A stretch of 35,895 nucleotides of DNA. It comes from an uncultured Pelagibacteraceae bacterium (GTDB lineage: Bacteria > Pseudomonadota > Alphaproteobacteria > Pelagibacterales > Pelagibacteraceae). The notes under the pieces are model-generated. The model was not told where the DNA came from and did not search any database. It saw only the letters and a list, made by a program, of their open reading frames with translations. This document shows positions 9,176 through 17,423 of this stretch, piece by piece. Each line of letters begins with the position of its first letter. Positions within the stretch are counted from its first letter, which is position 1. The translations under genes were made by a program, and so were the position numbers. The stretch is taken from NCBI GenBank assembly GCA_902518165.1, contig CABYFB010000007.1, positions 1 through 35,895 of the forward strand, in the 5' to 3' direction.

Positions 9176-10792
9176 TTATTCTGAAGTTTTAAATTTAGTC
9201 TTTTGAATTATAACCACAAACACAATTGGAATTATTAAAGTTATTAGTGTTACTGTTATCAATAAAATACCTAGATCTGAATAATCGGCAGTGGTAAGAA
9301 TAGCGTTTGTTACCTTATCTTTTACTTCTCTAGTAATAACATAAATTTCATTTAAATATTTAGTCCCTAAAGCACTTGCTGATAAAGCAAGATTTGTAAA
9401 AGATGCGAATACTGCAAAGAAAGTTGCTTTTAAGTGCGACGGAGCATTTTTAGCAATCCATGCAAGCAAAGGTATCATTGAGACTTGTCCCAAAGGTGAC
9501 TCAAGTGCAGTATTTAATATTGCAATAAACTTGGCATCAACAACTCCATTAGTAATTGATGATGTCCAATTGTGAAATCCATAATACATACCAACACTTG
9601 GTAAAAATAAAATTGCACCTGCAATGGATAAAATCACTATTATTTTAGCTATTGAGTTGTTTGCCATAAATGGTCTTAATAAGATAATCCCTACAAGGGT
9701 CAAAACTGAAGCAATAAGTGATAACACTGAAAAAAATTGTTCATTGAATTCAAGTACATCAATTTCAAACCAAGATAAACCTGGACCAGGTCCTGGCATT
9801 GCTCTAAAAATAAAAATTATTATTGCTGTCCCTACAACAGTAAGTCTTAAATCCTGAGGAAGTTCTTTAACTAATTTATTCATTAAAAATAGAATAATTG
9901 CCATTGAACCTACAAAAACAATTTCTTGAGCAAATGGCACTTTGAATGATCCAATACCTAAAGTGAAAATAACAAAAACTAAACTTCCACCTAATATCCA
10001 CCAGTTTACTTCAGTTTTCTTTGATGGAGCATAATCTTGGTCACCCTCAAGACCTTGTTCAATAAGTTTTCTTTTCTTTTGATTTTTTAAATATGAAGCG
10101 AGAAATATTCCAAGAACGGATACAATTGGTATAATTAAAGCATATATATAAATTGAACCGTATAAACTTATCTTATCTGCTTGTTCAAGATCGTCTACTC
10201 CTTTAAAGAGGATAACGTTAGCTAAAGCAACTAAAACAGTTCCACCAATTATTGCAAATCTTCCAAGAGTTTGCATTGTTGTATGCATAAGTTTGATTTC
10301 ATCTCTTGAAAATTTATTTCCACTATCATCAACTAAAGGAACTGCTTCTACAGTCATAGCATCGGCTACAACATCTTGCACAACATAACCAATCGGAGCA
10401 AGCAAAACACTGATCACAAACCATGTTTCTACTGAAAGAATTGAGGACATCCATTCAGTATGAATTATTAAACCGTACATTATAATTAAACTTAATGAGA
10501 TTAAGGATGCTCCAACAAAAACCATGTAATTTTTTTTATTCCAGATTAGATCAACAAGATGACCTAAAGGCATCTTCAATGCCCATGGAATTCCAGCCCA
10601 AAAACCCAGTCCAGCAAGAAAAGCAGCAGATAAGTTTAGATAGTCTTTAACAAAAAAAGTTCCAACAATACCTGTTAGTCCTGAAATACCAGCAGCAAGA
10701 TAAATCATCAATGGTGGTAGATAGGTCCACTTAAACTGTCTTCCTAAATCTATTAAAGTACTATCTATAAATCTCAAAATTTTATTACTCAT
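9176..10792 (-). CDS. BT1/folate-biopterin-type MFS transporter
   Basis: This 538-residue integral membrane protein has about 12-14 predicted transmembrane segments. The N-terminal stretch FFVKDYLNLSAAFLAGLGFW, with PWALKMPLGHLVD after it, and QDVVADAMTVE at residues 139-149 resemble landmarks of the BT1 family (flexible acidic partner helix, PW.vKP.yG, aDvvvDa..vE). That family moves folates and pterins in trypanosomatids, plants and cyanobacteria. Its position tail-to-tail with the THF-consuming sarcosine oxidase supports a folate role, but the substrate is inferred. It is the last gene of a minus-strand run, 3 bases after the 146-residue protein gene. An otherwise generic MFS permease remains possible. 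Confidence 0.65.
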   Translation of the reverse strand: MSNKILRFIDSTLIDLGRQFKWTYLPPLMIYLAAGISGLTGIVGTFFVKDYLNLSAAFLAGLGFWAGIPWALKMPLGHLVDLIWNKKNYMVFVGASLISLSLIIMYGLIIHTEWMSSILSVETWFVISVLLAPIGYVVQDVVADAMTVEAVPLVDDSGNKFSRDEIKLMHTTMQTLGRFAIIGGTVLVALANVILFKGVDDLEQADKISLYGSIYIYALIIPIVSVLGIFLASYLKNQKKRKLIEQGLEGDQDYAPSKKTEVNWWILGGSLVFVIFTLGIGSFKVPFAQEIVFVGSMAIILFLMNKLVKELPQDLRLTVVGTAIIIFIFRAMPGPGPGLSWFEIDVLEFNEQFFSVLSLIASVLTLVGIILLRPFMANNSIAKIIVILSIAGAILFLPSVGMYYGFHNWTSSITNGVVDAKFIAILNTALESPLGQVSMIPLLAWIAKNAPSHLKATFFAVFASFTNLALSASALGTKYLNEIYVITREVKDKVTNAILTTADYSDLGILLITVTLITLIIPIVFVVIIQKTKFKTSE

Positions 10793-10795
10793 AAA

Positions 10796-11236
10796 TTATT
10801 CTGTTAAATTTAATAATATTAATCCATTTTGTTTAGTTTCTTTACACCAAAGTTCATAACTTTCACAAACTCTCCACAAATGATCAAATGCTCTTTGAGA
10901 TAATTCCAAAGGAAAGTGACTTTTTGCATAATATAATTTTGGGATTTTCATTAATTGTTTAATCATAGTATCTTTTTGTATTTGTAAAAGTCTTATAGTT
11001 TCTTGATTAATCTTTTTTTTTGTAGATTTATCTACGTAGTCATTGCTCTCAAGTTCTTTAAACCATTTATCATGAAAATTTCCTGAACTAATTTCATTAT
11101 AATCATCTGATGCAATAAATATTTCAAAAGCTTGAATATTAGTTAAATTTGGATTTTTAATCTTGATTTCATATATCTTTCGATAAATGATTTCAGCAAC
11201 ATATAATACAAATGGTCTTGATTTATCAGCTTCCAA
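10796..11236 (-). CDS. Hypothetical protein, 146 residues
   Basis: I do not recognise this family. The protein is soluble-looking, with no signal peptide or membrane segment, rich in Lys, Glu and Ile, and probably mostly helical. A run of helix-forming sequence covers about residues 75-135. The C-terminal half contains SHFPLELSQRAFDHLWRV and CESYELWCKE. It sits between a GNAT acetyltransferase (10 bases upstream) and the BT1-type transporter (3 bases downstream), so it is almost certainly co-transcribed with them. Codon use and AT content match its neighbours. No function is assigned. Confidence 0.75.
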   Translation of the reverse strand: MEADKSRPFVLYVAEIIYRKIYEIKIKNPNLTNIQAFEIFIASDDYNEISSGNFHDKWFKELESNDYVDKSTKKKINQETIRLLQIQKDTMIKQLMKIPKLYYAKSHFPLELSQRAFDHLWRVCESYELWCKETKQNGLILLNLTE

Positions 11237-11246
11237 ACTAATCTCC

Positions 11247-11717
11247 TCAAATGTCTACTGAATAATAGCACGAATTAGGATCATCTTTATAGTGCGCAAA
11301 AGGCCCACACTCTTTAAAACCAAAACTTTTAAAAAGTTTTCTAGCGGGCGCAAAAAAATCACCCGCACCAGTTTCGACACTTAGTTTAGTAATTCCTATT
11401 TGTTTAGATTTTTCAATAAGATGTGAAATTATTTTTCCACCATATTTTTTATTTCTAAATTTATCTGAAACTCTTATAGATTTAAATTCTCCATGCGTTT
11501 CATCAAATAATTTTAAAGCTCCACAACCAATTAATTCATTATTTTCCCACAAACTCCAGAATTTTATACTTGGATCCTTTAATCCAGGTATATCTAATAC
11601 ATGCGAACTCCCCTCAGGAGAAACTGATCTCAATTCAATAAAATGCTTAGTTAGCAACTCATTTACTTGCGGATCATCAAAATTATTTTCTATTGATTTC
11701 ATAGTTTCGAAAAACAT
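11247..11717 (-). CDS. GNAT family N-acetyltransferase (PaiA/YsnE-like)
   Basis: This 156-residue single-domain GNAT protein would transfer an acetyl group from acetyl-CoA to an amine. The central strand and acetyl-CoA loop are visible as HGEFKSIRVSDKFRNKKYGG, followed by helix KIISHLIEKSK. It continues with KLSVETGAGDFFAPARKLFKSFGF, the usual motif B region of small-molecule acetyltransferases. The acceptor is unknown. It is the first gene of the minus-strand GNAT, 146-residue protein, transporter run. An 18-base perfect palindrome lies 1 base upstream of its ATG. Confidence 0.85.
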   Translation of the reverse strand: MFFETMKSIENNFDDPQVNELLTKHFIELRSVSPEGSSHVLDIPGLKDPSIKFWSLWENNELIGCGALKLFDETHGEFKSIRVSDKFRNKKYGGKIISHLIEKSKQIGITKLSVETGAGDFFAPARKLFKSFGFKECGPFAHYKDDPNSCYYSVDI

Positions 11718-11718
11718 A

Positions 11719-11736
11719 TAATCTAAATTTAGATTA
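11719..11736. promoter_or_regulatory. 18-base perfect palindrome between divergent genes
   Basis: TAATCTAAATTTAGATTA is an exact palindrome in the 36-base gap between the divergent GNAT (start 11717, -) and SRAP (start 11754, +) genes. Its position, overlapping both leader regions, suits an operator for a dimeric regulator. It could also be a chance AT-rich palindrome. It is not the GTTC-N7-GTTC LexA site known in alphaproteobacteria. Confidence 0.35.
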
Positions 11737-11753
11737 AACCAAGAAAATTAAAT

Positions 11754-12377
11754 ATGTGTGGAAGATACGTAATAACTAGCCCCGTTACAAAAACAAAAAA
11801 ACTTGTTAAGTCAGCTATACAAGTTGAAGATAATGAAAATTATAATGCACATCCATTTCAAAAATTACCTGTAATTAAAAAATATAATAATGGAAATACT
11901 CTAGAAAATTTAAAGTGGGGAGTAGTACCTAGCTGGGCTAAGCAAAAAGATTTTAAACCTTTAATAAATGCAAGACTAGAAACTATAGATGAAAAAGTGT
12001 CTTTCAAAAAATTAATTCGACTACATAGATGTGTAGCTGTAGCAGATGGTTTTTATGAGTGGAAAAGAGAAAAAGAAAATAAAACACCTTATTATTTTTT
12101 AAGAGAGGATAAAAAGCTTATGTATTTAGCGGCTATTTATGACAACGATCAATTTTGTTTAATAACTGAGGATGCAGATGAAAATATTAAAGAAATACAT
12201 CATAGACAGCCTGTTATAATCAATGAAAATGATGTTAATAGATATTTAAATCTTGAATTAACAGGATCGAGTTTTCTGAAAGAGTGTAAAAAAACAAAAT
12301 TAAACTTTCATGAAGTTTCAAAGGAAGTTAACAAACCCACAAACAATAATATTTCTTTGATCCAAACAATTTCTTAA
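11754..12377 (+). CDS. SRAP-domain protein (YedK/HMCES family)
   Basis: This 207-residue protein senses abasic sites in single-stranded DNA and forms a protective thiazolidine crosslink through its N-terminal cysteine. The invariant MCGRY start leaves C2 at the mature N-terminus after Met removal. Other active-site residues are visible: N72 in INARLE, E102 in GFYEWK and H149 in the IHHRQPVII segment. The length is typical of bacterial YedK-like proteins. It is a single-gene unit, divergent from the GNAT gene and convergent with purK (2-base gap), and appears unrelated to the C1 theme. Confidence 0.94.
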   Translation: MCGRYVITSPVTKTKKLVKSAIQVEDNENYNAHPFQKLPVIKKYNNGNTLENLKWGVVPSWAKQKDFKPLINARLETIDEKVSFKKLIRLHRCVAVADGFYEWKREKENKTPYYFLREDKKLMYLAAIYDNDQFCLITEDADENIKEIHHRQPVIINENDVNRYLNLELTGSSFLKECKKTKLNFHEVSKEVNKPTNNNISLIQTIS

Positions 12378-12379
12378 AA

Positions 12380-13423
12380 CTATTTTTCTATAGTTGTTAA
12401 ATGTCCCATTTTCCTTTTAGCTTTAACTTCTTTTTTTAAATAATCATAAAAAAATTCATTTTCTTTAAATTTTTTATTTTTATATTCTAATATATCTTCA
12501 CCAATCAAATTAAGCATTTTTGCATTATAAATTTTTTTTGTTTCTAATTTTTCAAGTCCACATACAGCTCTTATATGATTTTCAAATTGGCTAATGTTGT
12601 GTGAATTTATAGTTAGGTGTCCAGAATTATGTACTCTTGGTGCAACTTCATTAGCATATAAATTATTATTTTTATCTATAAAGAATTCAACGCACATAGT
12701 ACCAATATAATCAAGCTCTTCAGCCACTGTTTTTGCCCAGTCCAATGCTTTATTTTTAATTTCATCACTTATATCAGCAGGAATTTTGGAGTGTTTTAAA
12801 ATCTGGTCTTCATGATAATTTTCAATTGGATCATAAATTTCATATTTTTGATGACCAAATCTTGTAACCACTACTGAAATTTCTTTTTTTAAATTTACTA
12901 TCTTTTCTAAGATGTAGCCTTTTGAAAAATCAAAATCTTCATTTAAATCATTTGCATTAATTATTTTATATTGGCCCTTTCCATCATAACCAAGTGTACA
13001 AGTTTTCAATAAACCAGGCATTAATCTATCGTTTATCTTTATATCATCTAAATCTTTTATGCTTACAAACTGTGTTGTAGTTATATTATTTTTATTTAAA
13101 AACTCTTTTTCAGTCATTCTATTTTGAATTAATTTATTTATTTCGGGGCTTGGTAATACAGATTTGGTTTCATTAATTTTTTTTAATATATCATATGGGA
13201 TATTTTCAAACTCATAAGTAACAAGATCCACTTTTTCTAAAAAGTTATTGATAATATTTATGTCTTGGTAGTCTCCATAAATAAATTCATCTGCAAAATT
13301 GATTGCGGGTGCATCTTTATCATCTGATAAAATAACCGTTTTAATATTAAGTTTTTTTGCTGCGGATGCTAATAGACTTCCTAATTGTCCTCCACCTATT
13401 ATTCCTAGATCAGGTTTAGACAT
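12380..13423 (-). CDS. purK: N5-carboxyaminoimidazole ribonucleotide synthetase
   Basis: This 347-residue ATP-grasp enzyme of purine synthesis carries out AIR + ATP + bicarbonate to N5-CAIR. The N-terminal GIIGGGQLGSLLASAAKKL matches the family signature. The ATP-grasp region includes GYDGKGQY and then VEFFIDKNNNLYANEVAPRVHNSGH, with the conserved NEVAPR-HNSGH metal/ATP motif. It follows purE by 3 bases on the same strand, the common purEK arrangement. Its stop lies 2 bases from that of the convergent SRAP gene, leaving no room for a separate terminator. Confidence 0.97.
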   Translation of the reverse strand: MSKPDLGIIGGGQLGSLLASAAKKLNIKTVILSDDKDAPAINFADEFIYGDYQDINIINNFLEKVDLVTYEFENIPYDILKKINETKSVLPSPEINKLIQNRMTEKEFLNKNNITTTQFVSIKDLDDIKINDRLMPGLLKTCTLGYDGKGQYKIINANDLNEDFDFSKGYILEKIVNLKKEISVVVTRFGHQKYEIYDPIENYHEDQILKHSKIPADISDEIKNKALDWAKTVAEELDYIGTMCVEFFIDKNNNLYANEVAPRVHNSGHLTINSHNISQFENHIRAVCGLEKLETKKIYNAKMLNLIGEDILEYKNKKFKENEFFYDYLKKEVKAKRKMGHLTTIEK

Positions 13424-13426
13424 TAA

Positions 13427-13921
13427 TTACTTTGGTTTTTTTTTTACTTTTGATGTTTGTTTTTTTCGCCAATTTAAAAGTGTTTTTTTTACATTGTTAT
13501 CATACGTAGCTATAATTGAAGCAGCATATAAACCAGCATTGATTGCACCATCTTCTCCAATAGCAACTGTACCAACAGGAATTCCTTTTGGCATTTGAGC
13601 GATTGATAGTAGACTATCTAAACCTTTTAACTTTTTACTTTCAATGGGAACACCTATGACTGGAATTCTAGTTATTGCAGCAATCATACCAGGTAAATGT
13701 GCTGATCCTCCTGCCCCGGCAATAATAATAGAAATATTATTATTTTCTGCTTTCTTTGCATAGGCATAAAGTCTATCAGGCGTTCTGTGTGCAGAGACGA
13801 TATTTGTCTCATAATTAACTTTTAAAATCTTAAGAACTTTTTCACAATTTTTCATTGTTTTGTAATCAGACTGACTGCCCATTACAATTGATACTTTATG
13901 TGATTTTTTTTTGTATTTCAT
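13427..13921 (-). CDS. purE: N5-carboxyaminoimidazole ribonucleotide mutase
   Basis: This 164-residue class I PurE converts N5-CAIR to CAIR. The signature motifs are MGSQSDYKTM near the N-terminus, SAHRTPDRL and AGAGGSAHLPGM, which contain the catalytic Ser and His of the family. The chain ends in a Lys-rich tail (KKQTSKVKKKPK), common in AT-rich genomes. The gene is first in purEK and divergent from the M19-like gene across a 104-base spacer. Confidence 0.97.
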   Translation of the reverse strand: MKYKKKSHKVSIVMGSQSDYKTMKNCEKVLKILKVNYETNIVSAHRTPDRLYAYAKKAENNNISIIIAGAGGSAHLPGMIAAITRIPVIGVPIESKKLKGLDSLLSIAQMPKGIPVGTVAIGEDGAINAGLYAASIIATYDNNVKKTLLNWRKKQTSKVKKKPK

Positions 13922-14025
13922 GAAACCAATATCAATTTACAGATATTTCCCTTAAATTGCAATTTTTAGCTAAGGACAGTTTAAGTTAGTGACAATCATA
14001 ATAATAATAATAGTGTATACCAAAT
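13922..14025. promoter_or_regulatory. Divergent purE/M19-like intergenic region
   Basis: This 104-base spacer must carry promoters for purE (-) and for the four-gene module starting at 14026 (+). It contains an (ATA)n microsatellite-like tract at about 13999-14013, just before GTGTATACC. I see no convincing -35/-10 pair with standard spacing and no Shine-Dalgarno sequence before 14026. The regulatory role is inferred from orientation alone. Confidence 0.3.
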
Positions 14026-14994
14026 ATGAATTATCGAATTGATAATCTTCAGTATTGTAAATGGTCTAGAGAAATCTTTGAAATAAATAATAAAGCTGGA
14101 TTAAATGCGGTTCACGTAACGTTAGTTTATCATGAAGACTATGATGAATTACAACAAAGAATACATGAGTGGAATAAACATTTTGAAGAAAATAAAGATC
14201 TTATATTTCTAGGCAATAACTACAATGATATTACAAAAGCAAAAGAAGAAAACAAAACTGCAATTTTTTTTGGATTTCAAAATTGTTCTCCAATTGAAGA
14301 TGACATAGGTCTTATAGAAAAAGTACACTCACAAGGTTGTCGATTTATGCAATTAACTTATAACAACCAATCATTATTAGCCACTGGATGTTATGAAAAA
14401 AATGATAGCGGAGTTACTAATTTTGGAAAAGAGGCTATTAAAGAAATGAATAGAGTAGGTATCGTTGTTGACATGTCTCATTCAGCAGAGAAAAGTACAC
14501 TTGATGCAATTGAAATTAGTCAAAAACCAATTGCGATCACTCATGCAAATCCAACTTTTTGGTTTGAAGCAAAAAGAAATAAATCTACAGAATTATTAAA
14601 AGTTTTATCTGATAGTGGAGGAATGTTAGGATTGTCATTGTATGCTCACCATTTAAAAGATGGAACGAATTGTAAAATAGAAAGTTTTTGTGAAATGGTT
14701 GCAAGAACAGTTGAAATTATGGGTATTGATAATGTTGGAATAGGATCAGACTTATGTTTGAACCAACCAGACAGTGTAGTTGAGTGGATGAGAAATGGAA
14801 CTTGGTCAAAATCAAAAAATTTTGGTGAAGGCAGTAAAGATAAACCTGGTTTTCCAAAACAACCAGATTGGTTTTTGGACGCAAGAGGATTTAATAACTT
14901 AAATACAGAACTAAAAAATAGAGGTTTTCAGGAAGAAGAGATAAATAAGATACTTGGCAATAACTGGTTTAATTTTTATAAAGGAATTAATTAA
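14026..14994 (+). CDS. M19 membrane-dipeptidase-like protein lacking the N-terminal metal ligands
   Basis: This 322-residue protein has the fold signature of peptidase M19 (renal dipeptidase): VDMSHSAEKST with H152, ITHANPT with H173, and GIGSDLCL near the C-terminus. The canonical N-terminal HxD pair is replaced by DNLQY (residues 6-10). The bridging Glu position reads GFQN (Q85) instead of an EG motif. The protein resembles, from memory, the dipeptidase-like gene in the Pseudomonas aeruginosa glycine-betaine/dimethylglycine cluster, which shares GFQN and the GTGCYE segment. A classical dipeptidase activity is therefore doubtful. There is no signal peptide. It overlaps the next gene by 1 base (TAATG). 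Confidence 0.82.
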   Translation: MNYRIDNLQYCKWSREIFEINNKAGLNAVHVTLVYHEDYDELQQRIHEWNKHFEENKDLIFLGNNYNDITKAKEENKTAIFFGFQNCSPIEDDIGLIEKVHSQGCRFMQLTYNNQSLLATGCYEKNDSGVTNFGKEAIKEMNRVGIVVDMSHSAEKSTLDAIEISQKPIAITHANPTFWFEAKRNKSTELLKVLSDSGGMLGLSLYAHHLKDGTNCKIESFCEMVARTVEIMGIDNVGIGSDLCLNQPDSVVEWMRNGTWSKSKNFGEGSKDKPGFPKQPDWFLDARGFNNLNTELKNRGFQEEEINKILGNNWFNFYKGIN

Positions 14995-16646
14995 TGCAAG
15001 TTCCACTAAGAGATCCTAAAATTGTAATGAAACTTTCTAGGCTTGGATCGTTTCATCAATCTAAATTATCTTTTCTAAGATCATTTTTAAATGAGTTCAA
15101 AGATTGGAAATATAACAGAGATTTGTTTGACTTGAATGATAGGGGATATGGAGTAGCTATTTATTCATTTTCAAAAGATAAAAAAACATATTCTTTAGTT
15201 TGTTTTGCTAATGAGCTTAAAGATGAGGAAAGATCTGATAGAGTAATAGCAACCAAATGGGATGCTGCATTTGCTTTGTATGATGGCATTCCTTCAAAAA
15301 TTGATATTGATAGACTTTCACAAAATGTCCCTAAACAAGAAGTAGGGAGACTTTCTTATAAAGAACTAACTCTCTCAAGAGCAAATAGATCAGTTAGAGC
15401 ATTTAATTATGTGGTTGAGTGTTTATCAAAAGGTATCCAGCCAAATACTAATGAGCTTTCAAAAGTTGGATATTTGTACAGAACAACTGCAGTATACGGC
15501 TCAGGAAAATTTGGATTAGCAGACAGGTTTAGAATTAAAAATAGAGATGAAATAAATGGTCCTTTTAGATTGGAAATGATGTTAGTTTACCTTGTAAGAC
15601 AATTCACTTTCGATCAAGTCAATCATATAGCTAAACATAAAAATCCTAAAGACGCAGTAGAATTAGACTTGGATATTTGTAGAAATTTAGGAATTGGAAA
15701 TTCAACTGGATTAGGAATGGCACCATTTATTGTTAACCACCCTTCATTGTTAAATAATTGGATTCTAGCTAAAGAGACAGCTTTAAAAAAAATAAGAGAA
15801 ATAGAAAAAGTATCAGATGAAGAGTTTAAAATTTTTTACAACTGTTTAACAAAATCTTTAAAAAATGTAACTTCATGGAATACTGACAGCGAATACCAAA
15901 AGAAAAAAATAAACAATTTAATTAATGATTTACAAAATTTAATTAATTATTTGAAAGATAATATTGATAAATCAAATTTTTATATATTTGATAAATTATA
16001 TAACTGGGCAGAGGAAAATTTATCTGAAGAAGGAATTGAGTATTTGGTTTCTATAATGATGGAGCCATATAATGAAATAACTGATCCTTTAATTTCTCAA
16101 ATGAGTTCAGACGAGGATATTAGTTTTAATATACCTATAGATAGAACTATAAATGATCTAAGAGAAATAATTGAGAAAAATTATTCAGATATTTTAAAAA
16201 TTGATTTTTCAAAAAATGAAAATAATAAAAAATTTTGGTTCATTTCAAAAAATAAAGAAGAGCCTAGAATTGGAGATCGGTTTGAAGATAATGGTTCAGA
16301 ACTTGAGCAGCCTACAGCTATTGCTAGAGATATAAAAAAACTTTATGAAACTATTTTTACATTAAAAAACAGCTTAAAAATTGGTAAATTTCTAGTACGG
16401 AACAATGATTTAAGACATATTGTAAGAAGAGTGTTTATAGCAGAGAAATATCCATATTCTGAAATTCAAGATAACACCATCGGCTCAAAATTAGTTCCTA
16501 TTGATATGTTAAGACTTAAACTATCTTTTTTTGGTGCAGTAAAGTTTGATCCAAGATCTGATAAATGGTTAAGGATTTGTATGTTTCAAGGAGCACCATT
16601 ACCAAATGAACTTAATTCATTTAATCAATATTGGATATATAACTAA
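14994..16646 (+). CDS. Conserved hypothetical protein, 550 residues
   Basis: I do not recognise this family. The protein is soluble-looking, with no signal peptide and no membrane segment. The N-terminal half holds the most motif-like segments: RDPKIVMKLSRLGSFHQSKL at about 6-25, RTTAVYGSGKFGLADRF at about 163-179, and GIGNSTGLGMAPFIVNHPSL at about 234-253. The middle (about 275-325) is Lys/Glu/Asn-rich and probably helical or coiled. The C-terminal part contains RDIKKLYETIF, the segment LVRNNDLRHIVRR and a closing FGAVKFDPRSDKWLRICMFQG. It shares one base with the M19-like gene and is followed after 8 bases by a DUF3726-like gene, so it is part of a tight operon. Confidence 0.8.
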   Translation: MQVPLRDPKIVMKLSRLGSFHQSKLSFLRSFLNEFKDWKYNRDLFDLNDRGYGVAIYSFSKDKKTYSLVCFANELKDEERSDRVIATKWDAAFALYDGIPSKIDIDRLSQNVPKQEVGRLSYKELTLSRANRSVRAFNYVVECLSKGIQPNTNELSKVGYLYRTTAVYGSGKFGLADRFRIKNRDEINGPFRLEMMLVYLVRQFTFDQVNHIAKHKNPKDAVELDLDICRNLGIGNSTGLGMAPFIVNHPSLLNNWILAKETALKKIREIEKVSDEEFKIFYNCLTKSLKNVTSWNTDSEYQKKKINNLINDLQNLINYLKDNIDKSNFYIFDKLYNWAEENLSEEGIEYLVSIMMEPYNEITDPLISQMSSDEDISFNIPIDRTINDLREIIEKNYSDILKIDFSKNENNKKFWFISKNKEEPRIGDRFEDNGSELEQPTAIARDIKKLYETIFTLKNSLKIGKFLVRNNDLRHIVRRVFIAEKYPYSEIQDNTIGSKLVPIDMLRLKLSFFGAVKFDPRSDKWLRICMFQGAPLPNELNSFNQYWIYN

Positions 16647-16654
16647 AGTAATTA

Positions 16655-17263
16655 ATGAGAAGTTATAGTGAAATCGATACAATTGTTAAACGTTCAACTA
16701 AAGCAAAAGGTTTCTCTTGGGGTGTTGCCGAAGAAATAGGAAAGAACATTAAACAACTTGAGTTATTTGGTTTACCAGGAATAAAACATATAAATCAATA
16801 TTTTAAGATTTTTAATAATGAGAAGTTTGAAAATTGCCAATCTTTTAACAAAAGCAACAGACCTCAAAACTTTTACTGTCCGATTAAACTTGGATTAAGT
16901 TTTTTTGATCAATCTATCTCTATCCAAGATCTAAATGATATAGAAATTGAAAAAATGGCTTACCCATTGATATTTTTGCCGTTTGTCAGCAGATCTTCAG
17001 AAATAACAGGAAAGAGAATTTTTTTAAAGATAGATCAAAAAGAATTTTTATTAAATTTTAATCAATCAATTTATTCAAATTACTTAAGTAGTGAGATTGT
17101 AGAAAAAGCTGATGTAATTAAAATTCAATTCTTAGAAAATAAGAATAATTTTTCTGAAGAAGATTGGAAAGAATTAACAAAATTATCAGAAAACACATTT
17201 GTGGAAGAAACAGATGAGTTAAAACAAAAAACTGCAGGAGCAGGATTAACAGATAATGACTGA
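16655..17263 (+). CDS. DUF3726-like protein, 202 residues
   Basis: The N-terminal YSEIDTIVKRSTKAKGFSWG, running on into VAEEIGKN, and the extreme C-terminus TAGAGLTDND match what I recall of DUF3726 proteins from marine alphaproteobacteria; the family has no known function. The protein is soluble with no signal peptide. The Gly-rich C-terminal tail with two Asp is unusual and looks functionally constrained. The ATG at 16655 lies 8 bases after the 550-residue gene. Its stop overlaps the start of the following 55-codon gene by 8 bases. The family call is from memory and would need a profile search. Confidence 0.7.
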   Translation: MRSYSEIDTIVKRSTKAKGFSWGVAEEIGKNIKQLELFGLPGIKHINQYFKIFNNEKFENCQSFNKSNRPQNFYCPIKLGLSFFDQSISIQDLNDIEIEKMAYPLIFLPFVSRSSEITGKRIFLKIDQKEFLLNFNQSIYSNYLSSEIVEKADVIKIQFLENKNNFSEEDWKELTKLSENTFVEETDELKQKTAGAGLTDND

Positions 17264-17423
17264 TAACTTTGAATATAAATTAGACAAATCAGATAATAAT
17301 GAATTAAATGATATTTGTGATGAATGTAAAAAAAAAGATGAAACAGTAACTCAAAATTTAATACTAACAGGATATAAACTTTGTAACTCCTGCAGAACAT
17401 CAAAAACTTTATTTCCGCTTTAA
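17256..17423 (+). CDS. Small two-CxxC (zinc-ribbon-like) protein, 55 residues
   Basis: A 55-codon frame starts with ATG at 17256 inside the end of the DUF3726-like gene and stops with TAA at 17421-17423. The product has two CxxC pairs, C21/C24 (CDEC) and C43/C46 (CNSC), spaced 18 residues apart, the geometry of a small zinc ribbon or rubredoxin-like knuckle. The 8-base overlap with the upstream stop and the Cys spacing argue that it is real. It would be co-translated with the three genes before it. Its stop overlaps that of the convergent YIP1-like gene (TTAA at 17420-17423). Function unknown. Confidence 0.7.
   Translation: MTDNFEYKLDKSDNNELNDICDECKKKDETVTQNLILTGYKLCNSCRTSKTLFPL

Noticed and set aside
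13999..14013. ATA microsatellite before the M19-like gene as a phase-variable repeat
   Set aside because: Only a few short units in a sequence of about this composition; no evidence of length variation.
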